From Hoeflea marina (GTDB lineage: Bacteria; Pseudomonadota; Alphaproteobacteria; Rhizobiales; Rhizobiaceae): a stretch of 64,000 nt of DNA. Below the pieces are notes generated by a model. The model was not told where the DNA came from. It did no database searches and saw only the letters and a program-made list of their open reading frames with translations. A program made the translations under genes and the position numbers. The stretch lies in assembly GCF_003182275.1 (NCBI RefSeq), contig NZ_QGTR01000002.1, positions 310,001 to 374,000 on the forward strand, written 5' to 3'. This document shows positions 1 to 9,151 of the stretch, in pieces. The stretch's first letter is position 1. Each line of letters opens with the position of its first letter.

Positions 1-1113
1 GGGGCGGTAGGGGGATGACGCCGCGTGCCACGCCGGCGTGTGCGGCCGGTGACTGAACGGGTGGCCGGTCGTGGGTCCGCCGTGGAAGGCGCGCAGCATG
101 TCGCCGCCGCCGGTGGTCGAGGCACGGTCGCCGCCCTCGGTGAGCGCCTGGCGGATGGCGCCGATGATCAGGCCGCGGATGAGTCCCGGATCGCGGAAGC
201 GCACATCCGCCTTGGCCGGATGCACATTGACATCGACCAGCGCGGGATCGAGCGTCAGCGACAGCACTGCCACCGGATAGCGGCCGCGCGGAATGGTGTC
301 GGAATAGGCGGCGCGGATGGCAGACAGCACCTGCTTGTCCTGCACCGGGCGGCCGTTGACGAACGCATACTGCCCCAGCGAATTGGCCTTGTTGTAGGTC
401 GGCAGGCCGATATGACCGGTGAGTTGGACATCCTCGCGCCGCGCGTCGAGCGGAATGGTGTTCTCGCCGAATTCGCGTCCGAGCACCTGGCAGATGCGGG
501 AAAGCGAATCCGTGCCGGTGGCGGGGAATTCCAGCGTCGTCCGGTCGCTGCCCGAGACCACCAGGCGGACGGAGGGAAAGGCGATGGCGATCCGCCGCAC
601 CACTTCGGTGATGGCGCCGGTCTCGGCGCGCTCGCCCTTGAGGAACTTGAGCCGCGCCGGCGTGGCGAAGAACAGGTCGCGGACCTCGACGATGGTGCCG
701 CGATTGGCGGCCGCCGGCTTCAGCGGCCCGTTGACGCCGCCCGAGACGGTGATCTCGTGGCCGTTGCCGGCATCCGCGGTGCGGCTCCGGATCGACAGCC
801 GCGACACCGATCCGATCGACGGCAGTGCCTCGCCGCGAAAGCCCAATGTGCGGATGTCGTCGAGCCCGGTATCGATCTTCGAGGTGCAGTGCCGCTGCAC
901 CGCCAGCATCATGTCGTCGCGATCCATGCCATGGCCGTCATCGGTGACGCGGATGAGCGCCTTGCCGCCGCCGGCGGTGGCGATCTCAACCCGTGTGGCG
1001 CCGGCGTCGATGGCGTTCTCGACCAGTTCCTTGACGACGCTCGCCGGTCGCTCGATCACTTCGCCGGCGGCAATCTGATTGATCAGAGTCTCTGGGAGTT
1101 GATGAACACGCAT
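1..1113 (-). CDS. mutL: DNA mismatch repair protein MutL, N-terminal part (runs off the window)
   Basis: MutL is the ATP-dependent matchmaker of mismatch repair, coupling MutS recognition to strand excision. The reading frame is open from the ATG at 1111-1113 to the window edge and gives 371 residues, about 60% of a usual MutL. The GHKL ATPase signatures are plain: an [10 protein letters not shown] motif near residue 14, a [12 protein letters not shown] helix, a DDGHGM loop and a [10 protein letters not shown] motif. The start gives [19 protein letters not shown], which matches where MutL proteins begin. It is divergent from the glycerate kinase gene with about 146 bp between the starts. The C-terminal dimerisation domain lies outside the window, so its integrity cannot be judged. 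Confidence 0.95.
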   Translation of the reverse strand, partial: MRVHQLPETLINQIAAGEVIERPASVVKELVENAIDAGATRVEIATAGGGKALIRVTDDGHGMDRDDMMLAVQRHCTSKIDTGLDDIRTLGFRGEALPSIGSVSRLSIRSRTADAGNGHEITVSGGVNGPLKPAAANRGTIVEVRDLFFATPARLKFLKGERAETGAITEVVRRIAIAFPSVRLVVSGSDRTTLEFPATGTDSLSRICQVLGREFGENTIPLDARREDVQLTGHIGLPTYNKANSLGQYAFVNGRPVQDKQVLSAIRAAYSDTIPRGRYPVAVLSLTLDPALVDVNVHPAKADVRFRDPGLIRGLIIGAIRQALTEGGDRASTTGGGDMLRAFHGGPTTGHPFSHRPHTPAWHAASSPYRP

Positions 1114-1259
1114 GCCCCATGTTCGCGGATTCGCCGGCGCATGCAACGGTCGTGCCGACAAAAGCTGCCGATATCCCGGCTTGTCGGCGCAAACTTGCAG
1201 CCGGCCATTGCCAAACCGCCTTGCGACCGGTTTTCTGCGGCGGACTTTACGACCGGGGA

Positions 1260-2558
1260 ATGACGATGATCAAGACGGAAACCGCACGCCGGACATTGCT
1301 GGAACTGTTCAGGGCAGGAATAGAATCCGCCGATCCGGCCCATTGCGTGCCGCCGCTCCTGCCCGCGCCGCCGAAGGGCCGCACCGTGATCATTGCGGCC
1401 GGCAAGGCGGCAGCCTCCATGGCGCGTGCCGTCGAGGACCACTGGCAGGGTGCGCTCGAAGGGATCGCCGTCACCCGCTACGGCCATGGCATGCCGTGCA
1501 GCCATGTCGAGGTCATCGAGGCCTCGCATCCGGTCCCCGACGATCGCGGCGAGGCCGCCGCTCGCCGCCTGATCGAGACGGTCTCGGAACTGGGCGAGGA
1601 TGACCTGGTGTTGTGCCTGATATCAGGTGGCGGGTCGGCGCTGCTCGGACTTCCCGCCGATGGAATCACGCTCGATGAAAAGAAAGCCGTCAACCGTGCG
1701 CTTCTGGCTTCCGGCGCGCCGATCCAGGAGATGAATGCGGTGCGCAAGCATCTTTCCGCCATCAAGGGCGGCCGGCTGGCCGAGGCGGCCTTTCCGGCGC
1801 CGGTCTACACGATCGGTATCTCCGACGTTCCCGGGGACGATCCCTCGGTGATTGCATCGGGTCCGACCGTGCCGGATCCGACGACGCTCGCCGATGCCAG
1901 GGCGGTGCTGGCGAAATATCGCATCGACGTGCCTGCTTCTATCCGCGCGCGCCTCAGCGATGTGCGCGCCGAAACGCCCAAGCCCGGCGATCCGGTGTTC
2001 GACCGGTGCGTCTTCCACCTTGCGGCCCGGCCAGCGGGAATGGTCGAGGCGGTGGCGGAGGCCGGCCGCAAGGCCGGCTTCGAGGTGCTCTCGCTCGGCG
2101 CCGATATCGAGGGCGAGGCGAGCGAAGTGGGCGCCGAGCATGCCGCCCTGGCACTGGCGCGCGCAGCCGCGCTGAGGCCGGGATCGCCGCCCCTGCTGGT
2201 TGTCTCGGGCGGCGAGACGACGGTCACCGTCAGGGGCGCCGGGGGACGGGGAGGGCGCAATTGCGAATACCTGCTGGCGCTCGCCATCGGCCTCGATGGG
2301 CATCCGGCGGTCCATGCTCTGGCCTGCGACACCGACGGCATCGACGGCAGCGAGGACAATGCCGGCGCCATGATCGATCCGGCGTCGCTGGACCGCGCCC
2401 GCGCTGCCGGGCTGTCGCCGCGGCAGAGCCTTGCCGCCAACGATTCCTGGTCGGTCTTCCAGGCCAGCGGCGACCTTGTCGCAACAGGGCCGACCCGCAC
2501 CAATGTCAACGACTTGCGCTTGATTCTCATCGCGGCGGGAGATGCCGATTGCGGTTAA
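1260..2558 (+). CDS. Glycerate 2-kinase (GckA/TtuD family, MOFRL)
   Basis: Probable D-glycerate 2-kinase, making 2-phosphoglycerate from glycerate in serine-cycle, tartrate or glyoxylate metabolism; older annotations call this family hydroxypyruvate reductase TtuD. The 432-residue product has the usual family length. The N-terminal DUF4147 part carries a [17 protein letters not shown] segment and a glycine-rich [10 protein letters not shown] loop near residue 120. The C-terminal MOFRL part carries [20 protein letters not shown] and a [14 protein letters not shown] motif. An upstream in-frame extension to 1119 is open but lies over the mutL promoter side, so the ATG at 1260, just before the conserved family start, is chosen. 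It stands alone, divergent from mutL. GckA and TtuD cannot be told apart from sequence reading. Confidence 0.88.
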   Translation: MTMIKTETARRTLLELFRAGIESADPAHCVPPLLPAPPKGRTVIIAAGKAAASMARAVEDHWQGALEGIAVTRYGHGMPCSHVEVIEASHPVPDDRGEAAARRLIETVSELGEDDLVLCLISGGGSALLGLPADGITLDEKKAVNRALLASGAPIQEMNAVRKHLSAIKGGRLAEAAFPAPVYTIGISDVPGDDPSVIASGPTVPDPTTLADARAVLAKYRIDVPASIRARLSDVRAETPKPGDPVFDRCVFHLAARPAGMVEAVAEAGRKAGFEVLSLGADIEGEASEVGAEHAALALARAAALRPGSPPLLVVSGGETTVTVRGAGGRGGRNCEYLLALAIGLDGHPAVHALACDTDGIDGSEDNAGAMIDPASLDRARAAGLSPRQSLAANDSWSVFQASGDLVATGPTRTNVNDLRLILIAAGDADCG

Positions 2559-2733
2559 ACCGAAGTTAACACCTTGCTGCGACATTTAAACATCCAGGAT
2601 GGAGTGCCCGCGGCAACAACGGTGAAATCGGCGGGCGGATTGGACGCTGCTCAGGACGGAGCAGGGAGCATGAAGCTCGGCTGAACTTACCGGGAGCGGC
2701 GATCGCGCCGATCCGGGCTGCAGGGGGCAAGCG

Positions 2734-4539
2734 GTGGGCACGGAACGCGAAGTCAAGCCGGAGGTGGATACGTCCCTGGTCGAGGTGCTCGCCGGTGTGT
2801 TCGGCATGGGCCTGACCATCTATGACAAGAACGATATTCTGCTTGTCGCCACCGGAGAGATGGCGAGTTTTTTCCCGGCCGCGGCCCGTCAGATGGTGCC
2901 GGGCGCAAGGCTCCGCGACATCCTGGGCGCCGTCTACGACACCCACGCCTTCAAACCGGCCGGCGGCCACTCCCTGGCCGAGCCGGTCTCGCGTGAGGAC
3001 TGGATCGCCGAGCGGCTGGCGCTGCACTGGCGCGAGCGCCACGAGAGCCTGGAGCGGTTGGCGGACGGTCGCTTCGTGCGCATGATGAAGCGACGGATGC
3101 CGACCGGCATGCTCATCAGCACAGTCACCGATGTCTCGGATATCAGCAGGCGCGACCTCGAGGTCGCCGAATTGCGCAAGCAGAATGAACTCTTCCAGCA
3201 GACGCTCGCCCACATGACCAATCCGGTGTTGGTCAAGGATCAATCCCTGCGCTACATCTTCGTCAACGACGCCTTTTGCCGTATGCTCGGGCTCGACCCG
3301 AGGAGGCTTGCCGGCCGCACGGCCTCCGACATCGCCGATGCGGCCATCGCCCGCCACTATGAGCAGAAAGAGCGAGAGGTCCTGAAGACCGGTGTGCCGG
3401 CGGGCTGGGTCGAGGATGTTCTGCGCGCCGACGGCAGCATCGTCCGCTCGATCATCCGCAAGAGCCGCTTCGGCTCGCCCGGCAACTACCGGCTGCTGGT
3501 GATGATCGACGCCATCTCCACAGTCGGTCATGTCGACCGAAGCGCCGAAGCCTTTGCTCCGGCCTTCTGCGATCCCGCCCGGCCGGCGAGGGCCACGCGC
3601 CGCGCCAGCAGCGTGCTGGTGATCGACGAGGACAGGGGCCGATCCGCGGCCAGCGTAGCGGCCTTGCGCGCGCGCGGTTCCGACGCCTTTGCGGTTCACG
3701 GGGCGGCTGAGGCGCTTGCCTTTCTCGATGTGGCCGCGTCGATGGGCGTGGCTGTCGATGCGGTGCAGTGTTCCCCCGACATATCCGATGCGCTCGCCGG
3801 CCTGGAGGAAGCATTGGCGCATCCCGTGCTCGTGCGCTATCTGTCTGCCGCGCGCATGCCCGAGCCTTCCGGCGCCGGATTGGCGGATGCGATCGCGCTT
3901 CAGGCGGAGGTCGGAACGGAGGGGGGTGGCTCTGCCGCTCCTGTCGCCGCGGCGCCGGATGCGATCGAACCGGTGACTGGCGACGCCCGGATCCGCGGCC
4001 CTGTTCTATGTTCCTCGTCCCCGCCGCCCATGGAAACGGCGCCTGGCCCGCGACCGGTCACCGCTGGACGGCCGGCCGACCCGGCCGGGACTGCTACTGG
4101 TCCGGCACGCTCCAGGTCCCGGCGTGTCCGGGTGCTGGTGGCCGAGGACAACGAGGTCAACCAGATCGTCTTCGAACAGATTCTGGACGGTATCGGTGTT
4201 GAACACCGCATCGTCAACAACGGCCAGCTGGCTTTCGATGCCTGGCAGGTCTCTTGCCCCGACCTCATCCTGATGGATGTCTCGATGCCGGTGATGAACG
4301 GCTTCCAGGCGACGCAGGCCATCCGGGCAGCGGAGATCGAGGCGGGAGCCGAGGGCAGCCACGTGCCCATCATAGCGGTCACCGCCCACGCGATGTCGGG
4401 CGACCGCGACCGGTGCTTTGCCGCCGGCATGGATGACTACCTGTCAAAGCCGGTCAGTCCCGAAAAGCTGGAGGCGGCAATACGGACCTGGGTCGATGAT
4501 CCTGATCTGATGCTCGCCAGCGCAGATAATGCCGGATAA
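2734..4539 (+). CDS. PAS-PAS-receiver protein without a histidine kinase core
   Basis: 601-residue cytoplasmic sensory protein with a GTG start. Residues about 15-135 form a PAS-fold region often seen in alphaproteobacterial sensors (GMGLTIYDKNDILL). Residues about 145-270 are a clear PAS domain (NPVLVKDQSLRYIFVNDAFC). Residues about 290-380 look like a worn receiver: an acidic VLVIDED pocket remains but no aspartate acceptor is recognisable. A Pro/Ala-rich linker follows. Residues about 465-590 are an intact receiver with VLVAEDNEVNQ, the phospho-acceptor in LILMDVSMPVMNG, and the switch/lysine region IAVTAHAM...YLSKPV. No HisKA, H-box or HATPase is present, so it probably receives phosphate from a separate kinase. 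The next gene, on the same strand, is a GGDEF-EAL protein, suggesting a role in c-di-GMP signalling (inference). Confidence 0.8.
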   Translation: MGTEREVKPEVDTSLVEVLAGVFGMGLTIYDKNDILLVATGEMASFFPAAARQMVPGARLRDILGAVYDTHAFKPAGGHSLAEPVSREDWIAERLALHWRERHESLERLADGRFVRMMKRRMPTGMLISTVTDVSDISRRDLEVAELRKQNELFQQTLAHMTNPVLVKDQSLRYIFVNDAFCRMLGLDPRRLAGRTASDIADAAIARHYEQKEREVLKTGVPAGWVEDVLRADGSIVRSIIRKSRFGSPGNYRLLVMIDAISTVGHVDRSAEAFAPAFCDPARPARATRRASSVLVIDEDRGRSAASVAALRARGSDAFAVHGAAEALAFLDVAASMGVAVDAVQCSPDISDALAGLEEALAHPVLVRYLSAARMPEPSGAGLADAIALQAEVGTEGGGSAAPVAAAPDAIEPVTGDARIRGPVLCSSSPPPMETAPGPRPVTAGRPADPAGTATGPARSRSRRVRVLVAEDNEVNQIVFEQILDGIGVEHRIVNNGQLAFDAWQVSCPDLILMDVSMPVMNGFQATQAIRAAEIEAGAEGSHVPIIAVTAHAMSGDRDRCFAAGMDDYLSKPVSPEKLEAAIRTWVDDPDLMLASADNAG

Positions 4540-4656
4540 CAGCTTGAAAATACTAAATTTCAGGATTTATGGGGGTGCAACCGATAGGACAATCTTAAGG
4601 ATTCACACTCAAAATTGAGTTGTATAAGACCAACTCGCGGACACAGTGGGATCTCA

Positions 4657-6024
4657 ATGTATCCAGACGATTATCCGGCGCAGACTGGTGCGGATGACCC
4701 CAAGGTCAATACGTTTACGGATCCCTTGACCGGGCTCGGCAATCGGCGACGCTTGATGGATCGTGTCCGCAAGCTGGCAACGGAGCGCGCCGACGATCCC
4801 GCGCCCTTCAGCATCGGCATTGTCAACATTGATGGCTTCAAGCCGATCAATGATCTGTTCGGCCATGCGGCTGGCGACGAGATACTGTGCCAGGTTGCCC
4901 ACCGCCTGCGCGCCTGCCTCCCCGATGGCGGTTTCGTGGCGCGGATCGATTCCGATGAATTCGCCTTCGTGCTGCCGCTGGTGTTCGAAAAGAGGGGCGC
5001 GGAGAAGATAGGGCGCATGTTCAAGGACGTCCTCTCCGCGCCGTACGATCTTGGCGACCGCAATGTCCGTCTTTCGGCCTCCTTCGGTTTCGCCGTCTAT
5101 CCCTTTGCCGGCGAGCAGTTTGCCGAACTGATGAAGAGTGCCGACACCGCGCTCTACCGCTCCAAGCGACGCGGCCGCGGGCAGATCACCGTGTATTCCG
5201 AGGAAATCGCCGAGGAGATGCGACGCGGCACCGAGGTCGAGCAGGCGCTTCGCCGCGCCATCATCGCCGACGAGGTGGCGGTGCATTTCCAGCCCATCGT
5301 CAATCTGCTCGACGGATCGATCCAGGGTTTCGAGGCGCTGGCGCGCTGGACCGACCGCGAACTGGGCTCGGTCTCGCCGGGCCTCTTCATTCCGCTGGCC
5401 GAGGAGCGCGGCTTCATCGATTCGCTCACGGAAACGCTGCTGAAAAAGGCGGCGGAGACTGCCAAGCACTGGCCGTCGCACATGTTTCTGTCCTTCAACC
5501 TGTCGTCTGCACAGCTGATCGATCCGGCCATCGCATTCAATGTCATCAACATTCTCAACAGCGTCGGCTTCGACCCGCGCCGGCTCGAGCTGGAGATCAC
5601 CGAAACCGCGATGATGACCGACCCCGAAACGGCCCAGAAGGTCGTCGAGGAACTCCGCTCCATCGGTATCGGCATTTCGCTTGACGATTTCGGCACCGGC
5701 CAGTCCAGTCTCGGCCGGCTTCGGGACTTCGCCTTCGACAAGGTCAAGATCGACCGCTCTTTCATTTCCGAGATCACCCGGGACAAGCCGTCCGAGCATA
5801 TCGTCCGGGCCATCCTTGCCATGTGCGAGGGTCTCGAACTCAAGGTGATCGCAGAAGGCATCGAGACGCCCGCCCAGGCGGCGAAGCTCATCGAGCTCGG
5901 CTGCCGCATCGGCCAGGGCTACCTGTTTGGGAAGGCCGTCGACCCGGAGGCGGCAATGGCGCTGATTCACGCCGAAGAGGAATCCCGCATTCGCAACTCG
6001 ACGGTCTATGCCTTGCGGGGCTGA
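4657..6024 (+). CDS. GGDEF-EAL protein, probable c-di-GMP phosphodiesterase
   Basis: 455-residue protein with no transmembrane segment. The GGDEF domain (about residues 18-180) is degenerate at its active site, reading RIDSDEFAF where ARLGGDEFA is normal, so diguanylate cyclase activity is unlikely; the fold may bind GTP or act in regulation. The EAL domain (about 200-450) keeps the signature EALARW, the EITET glutamate, the DDFGTG loop, the VKIDRSFI lysine and VIAEGIET, so phosphodiesterase activity is expected. The ATG at 4657 is chosen over an in-frame TTG at 4615 because the extra residues are not conserved-looking. It lies 117 bp after the PAS-receiver gene, and its 3' end overlaps the convergent LysR gene by 19 bp. 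Confidence 0.9.
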   Translation: MYPDDYPAQTGADDPKVNTFTDPLTGLGNRRRLMDRVRKLATERADDPAPFSIGIVNIDGFKPINDLFGHAAGDEILCQVAHRLRACLPDGGFVARIDSDEFAFVLPLVFEKRGAEKIGRMFKDVLSAPYDLGDRNVRLSASFGFAVYPFAGEQFAELMKSADTALYRSKRRGRGQITVYSEEIAEEMRRGTEVEQALRRAIIADEVAVHFQPIVNLLDGSIQGFEALARWTDRELGSVSPGLFIPLAEERGFIDSLTETLLKKAAETAKHWPSHMFLSFNLSSAQLIDPAIAFNVINILNSVGFDPRRLELEITETAMMTDPETAQKVVEELRSIGIGISLDDFGTGQSSLGRLRDFAFDKVKIDRSFISEITRDKPSEHIVRAILAMCEGLELKVIAEGIETPAQAAKLIELGCRIGQGYLFGKAVDPEAAMALIHAEEESRIRNSTVYALRG

Positions 6025-6962
6025 TCCGTTCCATTGGAGCGTGCGCCCGGGGATGCTGACCGGCCTTCCGCCATCAGCCAGTCCCGGACATCCCTGGCCG
6101 GTTTGCTCAGCACGCGCGATTTCGGCCAGATCACGTAGAATGCCGCACCGGTGTCCAGCCGGTGTTCGGTTACCGGCCTGAGCAGTCCGCTTGCCACGAG
6201 TCGCTCTGTCAGGTGCTGCCAGCCGAGCGCGACGCCTTGGCCTTCCAGGACAGCCTGGATGACCAGCACGTAGTCATTGATGGCCAGCACCCGGTTTGCG
6301 GTCGCGCCGTTGACGCCGGCGCTCAGGAACCATTGCCGCCAGTCGCAGGCAGTCCGGTAGGGCTCCTCCAGATGGATCAGCCGGTGGCGGGTGAGATGGG
6401 CCACGCTTTCCGGCGCGCCGAAGCGGTCGAGATAGAGCGGGCTTGCCACCGCCTCGATGATTTCCGGGGCGAGGAGCGCGCTTTCGTAGCCGGGCCAGTG
6501 TTCCGGCCTGCCGCCGCGGATGCCGAGCTGGATCGGCTCGTTGTCGAGTTCAAGATCCCGGTCCGATGTCTGGATCCGCAGATCGATGTCCGGCAGTTCG
6601 TCGCGCAGCCGCTGCAGCCGCGGCAGCATCCACATCGAGGCGAACGCGGTGGACGCTGCCAGGGTGACGCTCACGTCGCGGCCCCGGGCCCGGATTTCCT
6701 CGGCGGACTTGCGGATATGGCCGAGCCCAAGGGTGACGTCGGCATGGAATCGCCGTCCGGCTTCCGTGAGTTCAACGGCGCGGTGGGCGCGGCGAAACAG
6801 TGGCGTGCCGAGCTGCGTTTCCAGCGACCTGACGGCGTAGGAGACGGCGGCCTGGGTCATTGCCAGCTCGGCGGCTGCGCGGGTGAAGCTGCCGTGCCTG
6901 CCGGCGGCTTCGAAGACGATCAGGTTGCTGGCCGAGGGCAACAGGCGCCGGAGACTTTCCAT
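6006..6962 (-). CDS. LysR-family regulator, GcvA-like, divergent from the mttB operon
   Basis: 318-residue LysR-type transcriptional regulator. The N-terminal winged helix-turn-helix is clear (FTRAAAELAMTQAAVSYAVR, residues about 26-45), followed by the usual linker helix and a substrate-binding-like effector domain from about residue 90. The QAAVSYAVRSLE pattern and the RGGRPEHWPGY effector region resemble GcvA-type regulators, common beside amine and amino acid catabolic genes in alphaproteobacteria. It is divergent from the MttB-family gene with an 88-bp gap, so it most likely controls that operon in response to a methylated amine or a breakdown product (inference). Its 3' end overlaps the convergent EAL gene. 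Confidence 0.9.
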   Translation of the reverse strand: MESLRRLLPSASNLIVFEAAGRHGSFTRAAAELAMTQAAVSYAVRSLETQLGTPLFRRAHRAVELTEAGRRFHADVTLGLGHIRKSAEEIRARGRDVSVTLAASTAFASMWMLPRLQRLRDELPDIDLRIQTSDRDLELDNEPIQLGIRGGRPEHWPGYESALLAPEIIEAVASPLYLDRFGAPESVAHLTRHRLIHLEEPYRTACDWRQWFLSAGVNGATANRVLAINDYVLVIQAVLEGQGVALGWQHLTERLVASGLLRPVTEHRLDTGAAFYVIWPKSRVLSKPARDVRDWLMAEGRSASPGARSNGTDQPRKA

Positions 6963-7050
6963 AAGCTCACCTTATCCAAGCGCACCGAATTTTCCAGCGT
7001 CACATTCATTTTTTCCGCGCATAGGATGGGAGAACAATGGAGGATGGATC
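6963..7050. promoter_or_regulatory. Divergent promoter region between the LysR gene and mttB
   Basis: An 88-bp gap that must hold promoters for both genes and the LysR binding site. A T-rich stretch (cattcattttttccg) sits in the middle and a good ribosome binding site (ggagg, about 7039-7043) precedes the mttB ATG. No single T-N11-A box stands out by eye. Confidence 0.5.
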
Positions 7051-8616
7051 ATGGATTCGATCGAGGTGCTGGAAGATGCTGCCGCAGCTCCGCGGCGGCG
7101 CGAGCGCGGCGGACGCGAGGCCCGCCGCAACGGGCCGGTGACCGCTCCGCATCTGTCGGTGCCCTACATCGTACGCAACATCCCGACCTATGACATCCTG
7201 GGGGAGGAGAACCTGCTCAAGATCGAGGCCGCGGCTGACCGCATTCTCGCCGAGGTGGGCATCGAGTTCCGCGACGATCCGGTGGCCCTGGATCTGTGGA
7301 ATGCGGCCGGCGCCACCGTCGAGGGCCTGCTTGTGCGCTTCGAGCCTGGCATGTTGCGCGAGATCCTCAAATCCGCGCCGGCGAGCTTTACCCAGCATGC
7401 CCGCAATCCGGCCCACAATGTCGAGATCGGCGGCAAGAGCGTGATCTTCGCGCCCGCCTATGGCTCGCCCTTCGTCATGGATCTCGATCGCGGCCGCCGC
7501 TACGGCACGATCGAGGACTTCCGAAACTTCATCAAGCTCGGCCAGTCGAGCCCATGGTTGCACCATTCCGGCGGCACCATCTGCGAGCCGGTCGACGTGC
7601 CGGTGAACAAGCGGCATCTGGAGATGGTCTACAGCCACCTCAAATATTCCGATCGTGGCTTCATGGGCTCGGTGACCTCGGAGAGCCGGGCGGAGGAATC
7701 CATAGACATGGCCCGCATCGTCTTCGGCCGCGACTTTGTCGACCGCAATTGCGTCATCCTCGGCAATGTCAACGTCAACTCGCCGCTGGTGTGGGACGGC
7801 ACCATGACCAATGCGCTCAGGGCGTATGCGCGCGCCAACCAGGCAGCCGTCATCGTGCCTTTCATCCTCGGCGGCGCCATGGGGCCTGTGACCAATGCCG
7901 GTGCCATCGCCCAGGCTTTGGGCGAGACCATGGCCGGCTGCGCGCTCACCCAGCTCGAGCGCAAGGGCGCTCCGGTGATCTTCGGCAATTTCCTCTCGTC
8001 GATGTCGCTGAGGTCGGGATCGCCCACCTTCGGCACGCCGGAACCCGCCATCGGGTCGATGGTCATCGGCCAACTGGCGCGCCGGCTCAACCTGCCCCTG
8101 CGCTGCGCCGGCAACTTCACCAATTCCAAGCTGCCCGACGCCCAGGCCATGAACGAAGGCACGATGTCGATGTTGTCCGCGGTGCATTGCGGGGCCAATT
8201 TCATCCTGCATTCCGCGGGTTTCCTCGATGGCCTGCTGTCGATGTCCTACGAGAAGTTCGTCATGGATGCGGATTTCTGCGGCGCGCTGCATTCCTATCT
8301 TGCCGGCGTGGTGGTCGACGACAATTCGCTGGCCATCGACGCCTTTCTCGAGGTTGGTGCCGGCAAGCATTTCCTCGGCTGCGATCATACGATGAAGAAT
8401 TACCAGACCGCCTTCTGGGACACGACGATCAACGACAACGAGCCTTTCGAGAAGTGGGAGGCGGCCGGACGAACCGATGCGGCGACCCGTGCCAATGCGC
8501 GCTGGAAGCAGATGCTGGCCGACTATGTGGCGCCGCCGCTTGATGTGGCGACGGATGACGCGCTTGTGGATTTCATGGAGCAAAAGAAGGCGGCGATGGC
8601 GGACGCATGGTATTGA
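7051..8616 (+). CDS. MttB-family (non-pyrrolysine) trimethylamine/betaine methyltransferase
   Basis: 521-residue member of the MttB superfamily, whose characterised members move a methyl group from a quaternary amine (glycine betaine, proline betaine, carnitine and others) to a corrinoid protein. The reading frame has no internal amber codon, so this is a non-pyrrolysine homologue. Residues 110-480 contain the family's TIM-barrel features, for example FAPAYGSPFVMDLD, SGGTICEPVDVPVNKRHL and PFILGGAMGPVTNAGAIAQ. The ATG at 7051 has a ggagg ribosome binding site. It heads a likely three-gene operon with an exported protein and a trimethylamine-dehydrogenase-like flavoprotein. No corrinoid protein or corrinoid reactivator gene is in the window, so the methyl acceptor is unknown. 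Substrate is most likely a betaine, by inference from the flavoprotein. Confidence 0.87.
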   Translation: MDSIEVLEDAAAAPRRRERGGREARRNGPVTAPHLSVPYIVRNIPTYDILGEENLLKIEAAADRILAEVGIEFRDDPVALDLWNAAGATVEGLLVRFEPGMLREILKSAPASFTQHARNPAHNVEIGGKSVIFAPAYGSPFVMDLDRGRRYGTIEDFRNFIKLGQSSPWLHHSGGTICEPVDVPVNKRHLEMVYSHLKYSDRGFMGSVTSESRAEESIDMARIVFGRDFVDRNCVILGNVNVNSPLVWDGTMTNALRAYARANQAAVIVPFILGGAMGPVTNAGAIAQALGETMAGCALTQLERKGAPVIFGNFLSSMSLRSGSPTFGTPEPAIGSMVIGQLARRLNLPLRCAGNFTNSKLPDAQAMNEGTMSMLSAVHCGANFILHSAGFLDGLLSMSYEKFVMDADFCGALHSYLAGVVVDDNSLAIDAFLEVGAGKHFLGCDHTMKNYQTAFWDTTINDNEPFEKWEAAGRTDAATRANARWKQMLADYVAPPLDVATDDALVDFMEQKKAAMADAWY

Positions 8617-8645
8617 CCGGCAGTCGTACCAACCGGAGTCGTGAC

Positions 8646-9086
8646 GTGCTGAAATTCCTTGCCTCGATATCGCTCCTTGCCCTGACCTGCGCTCCGGCGA
8701 TGGCCGGCGATGCGTCGGAGGTCGTCAAGGCCTTCTATGCCGATCCGGGATCTGAGTATCAGCTGGAGAACCGCGATCGCTTCGTCGACCCGGTGCTGAA
8801 GTTCCTCGTTGATTCGGATGCCGCCTGGAATCGGGACGAGACCGTCTGCATCGATTTCGTCTTCTCGATCGACGGCCAGGATTTTGATCTCGAGGAGATC
8901 ACCAGGACCTTGAAGCTTGACGAGACGGTCAACGGCGACACCGCCAGGGTGATGGCGCATTTCACCAACTTCGACAATCCGACCGAGGTGGAATGGACAC
9001 TCGTGCATTCGTCCGCCGGCTGGCAGGTCTCCGATATCGCCTCGCTGACCAACGAATGGCGCGTCTCGGACATGACCTGCCAATGA
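8646..9086 (+). CDS. Small exported protein of unknown function in the mttB operon
   Basis: Unrecognised protein of about 146 residues. From the GTG at 8646 it starts with a textbook signal peptide: a Lys at position 3, a hydrophobic run (FLASISLLALTC) and an APAMA-GD cleavage site. The mature part is acidic with two cysteines, one mid-protein (ETVCIDFVF) and one near the C-terminus (DMTCQ), which could form a disulfide in the periplasm. An in-frame ATG at 8607 overlaps the mttB stop codon but would bury the signal peptide behind 13 extra residues; ribosome-coupled start there remains possible. Fold resembles the small exported DUF3828-like proteins (weak impression). Its place between two amine-catabolism genes suggests co-expression, not function. 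Confidence 0.75.
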   Translation: MLKFLASISLLALTCAPAMAGDASEVVKAFYADPGSEYQLENRDRFVDPVLKFLVDSDAAWNRDETVCIDFVFSIDGQDFDLEEITRTLKLDETVNGDTARVMAHFTNFDNPTEVEWTLVHSSAGWQVSDIASLTNEWRVSDMTCQ

Positions 9087-9151
9087 ACTGACCTATGCCG
9101 GGAACGGGCGTCGCCCGTGCCGGTCCAACCAATTCCAGGAGCCGCCTCAAA

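Noticed and set aside
25-1263. 412-residue plus-strand open frame
   Set aside because: It is the antisense shadow of mutL, whose GHKL motifs are unambiguous on the minus strand.
7051-8616. Possible pyrrolysine (in-frame amber) in the MttB-family gene
   Set aside because: The frame has no internal TAG from start to stop, so the protein is a non-pyrrolysine homologue.
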